NCBI GenBank assembly: GCA_024682015.1
Contig: JAIKZT010000015.1
Coordinates: 1-6,457 of the forward strand
DNA: 6,457 nucleotides
Source: Clostridia bacterium
Lineage (GTDB): Bacteria > Bacillota > Clostridia > Peptostreptococcales > Anaerovoracaceae
Reading direction: 5' to 3'
Shown: positions 5,564-6,457 of the stretch, one piece after another
Layout: the number at the start of each line of letters is the position of its first letter
Numbering within the stretch: position 1 is the stretch's first letter
The notes under the pieces: generated by a model
Told to the model about the DNA's origin: nothing
Databases searched by the model: none
Seen by the model: only the letters and a program-made list of their open reading frames with translations
Program-made: the position numbers and the translations under genes

Positions 5564-6299
5564 GATCTTCCCCCTCACACAGCAGATCGGAGCTTTCCGC
5601 TCCTTTTTTTATCATAATCCCGCGCGGCATCTTCTGCCAATATCTTAGGGCAAACAGAAATAAAACTGTAACACCGCAGGCGAAGAGCGTCCTCGCCAAG
5701 AGAGGCTGCAGCAGGCCGTACTTCAGCATGCCTATGGGCGCATCGCACAGGGCGTGCAGGAAAATGGCAAGGAAGAACAGGCCCCTTTTCCCCTTTTTAA
5801 AGGCTTCCCACACCAGCACGGACAGCGCCGCGTGTCCCAGGCAGGCAAGCGCGCGCTCCGCGATGAAGAGGCCGGCTTCGGACGCGCCGAACACGGCGGG
5901 AGGCCGCGACAGCAGCGGCCACAGGCAGAACGCGGCGATCTCGGCTGTATAATGACCTATGGCATATCCTGCCGCCACCGCCCTTCCCTCGTGCTCCGCA
6001 AGCCCCGTACGGTAGATCCACAGGCGCCCGCTCTCTTCGAAGAGCCCGGCGCACAGGCACGAGAAGACGATGAGCCGCGCAAAAGACGCGTTCAGCGCCC
6101 GGGTGACGGGTCCCAGAGCCGTAAAGCAGATCAGTTCGAAGAAACTCTCCGCGATCACCGCGAAGCCGAAGAAACCCAGCATGCCCATCCAGACCGGACG
6201 CATGTCCGTTTCCTTGCGGCGCCACGCAAGCAAGGACAGCGCGCCCATCAGAAAGACAGTTGCAGCGGCCACCGCGATCCAAAGCCCGCGATCCGTCAT
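5514..6299 (-). CDS. YhfC-family putative intramembrane metalloprotease
   Basis: A 261-residue polytopic membrane protein with about seven hydrophobic segments (near 6-26, 36-60, 72-86, 108-130, 143-166, 172-190, 198-219) and a short charged C-terminal tail. Motifs fit the YhfC (formerly DUF2324) family: E88-E89-S-G-R92 (GLFEESGRLW), H115 with E120 (GHYTAEIAAF), H156 (GHAALSVLVWEA), and H182 with D186 (LHALCDAP). The EE..R plus His pattern resembles CPBP-type glutamate/metal intramembrane proteases, so cleavage of membrane substrates is proposed for the family but not proven. The ATG at 6297-6299 is preferred over an upstream in-frame ATG (6353) because AGGGAG lies at good distance and because it overlaps the preceding stop as ATGA. 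The C-terminal tail overlaps the next gene, passing through an A7 run (AAA AAA codons) near 5604-5610. Confidence 0.85.
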   Translation of the reverse strand: MTDRGLWIAVAAATVFLMGALSLLAWRRKETDMRPVWMGMLGFFGFAVIAESFFELICFTALGPVTRALNASFARLIVFSCLCAGLFEESGRLWIYRTGLAEHEGRAVAAGYAIGHYTAEIAAFCLWPLLSRPPAVFGASEAGLFIAERALACLGHAALSVLVWEAFKKGKRGLFFLAIFLHALCDAPIGMLKYGLLQPLLARTLFACGVTVLFLFALRYWQKMPRGIMIKKGAESSDLLCEGEDHENVLQEQENKEIQGV

Positions 6300-6457
6300 G
6301 CCTTTTTCTCCCTGCGCGAAGCGACTTTGCGGACCAGTTTGCGAAGGAGCCATATGGCCAGCGCCAGGATCACGATCAGCAGCGCGGCCGCCGCGATGGC
6401 GATGCGGGTCACCGGGCCGGGATTGTTGAACGTGGAGAAACCCATCGCTGTGTAACG
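6296..6457 (-). CDS. C-terminal part of an unidentified membrane-anchored protein (runs off right edge)
   Basis: An open frame enters at 6457 and stops with TGA at 6298-6296, giving 53 residues: RYTAMGFSTFNNPGPVTR, then a hydrophobic span of about 19 residues (IAIAAAALLIVILALAIWL), then the basic tail LRKLVRKVASRREKKA. This is a C-terminal transmembrane anchor with a positively charged cytoplasmic end, so the missing bulk is probably outside the membrane or in other spans. The frame overlaps the YhfC-like start by 4 bases (ATGA), the usual sign of translational coupling within an operon. An internal ATG in this fragment has no SD and is not taken as a start. A surface enzyme with a C-terminal anchor, for example a carboxypeptidase type, is possible, but too little is visible to name it. 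Confidence 0.7.
   Translation of the reverse strand, partial: RYTAMGFSTFNNPGPVTRIAIAAAALLIVILALAIWLLRKLVRKVASRREKKA

Noticed and set aside
5589..5610. A GGAGC/GCTCC hairpin followed by T7 on the plus strand, looking like a terminator
   Set aside because: It is inside the minus-strand YhfC-like coding sequence, has only a 5-bp stem, and the convergent terminator at 5312-5349 already serves the plus-strand gene. At most a backup terminator.
1..6457. CRISPR arrays, tRNA/rRNA genes, transposase or integrase genes
   Set aside because: No regularly spaced direct repeats, cloverleaf, rRNA sequence or transposase motifs were seen on either strand.

Overview
The window looks like accessory chromosome of a Firmicute, most likely an anaerobic member of the Clostridia. 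The reasons are GC-rich coding sequence next to AT-rich control regions, strong Shine-Dalgarno (SD) sites (GAGGAGG, GAGGTG, AGGGGG), canonical SigA-type promoters, intrinsic terminators with T tracts, and proteins of types common there (RocB-like M20 peptidases, a YprB-like exonuclease, a YhfC-family membrane protein). Taxonomy is inferred from these features only.

Left part (1-3760, minus strand): a catabolic operon reading right to left. A promoter (TTGATA-17-TAAAAT) and a leader with a palindromic, operator-like site precede a complete RocB-like M20 metallopeptidase (2000-3640). After 29 bases comes a YtcJ-like amidohydrolase (321-1970). After a 65-base gap holding a perfect 10-bp hairpin comes a second RocB-like M20 peptidase that runs off the left edge. 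Two M20 paralogues around an amidohydrolase suggest stepwise hydrolysis of amide or N-acyl/peptide-like compounds; the substrate cannot be read from the sequence.

Middle (3641-4360): a 720-base gap with no convincing protein gene but considerable structure. On the plus strand a good promoter (TTGTCA-17-TAATAT) lies 62 bases upstream of a strong intrinsic terminator, which predicts a small RNA of about 95 nt with C-rich loops. Next is a roughly 230-base imperfect inverted repeat (3966-4193) with an internal hairpin, either an interspersed palindromic element or a structured RNA. A smaller hairpin (4252-4283) follows.

Right part: a plus-strand RNase H-fold exonuclease of the YprB type (4361-5305). 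Its perfect extended -10 box is so close to the ATG that the mRNA may be leaderless. It ends at a shared terminator facing a minus-strand membrane operon. That operon consists of the C-terminal anchor of an unidentified membrane protein (enters at the right edge), a YhfC-family putative intramembrane metalloprotease overlapping it by 4 bases (ATGA), and a 71-residue single-span membrane protein whose start overlaps the end of the protease gene by 50 bases.

The strongest candidates for something undescribed are the small RNA and the large inverted repeat in the middle gap, followed by the double-M20/amidohydrolase operon and the protease/small membrane protein pair.
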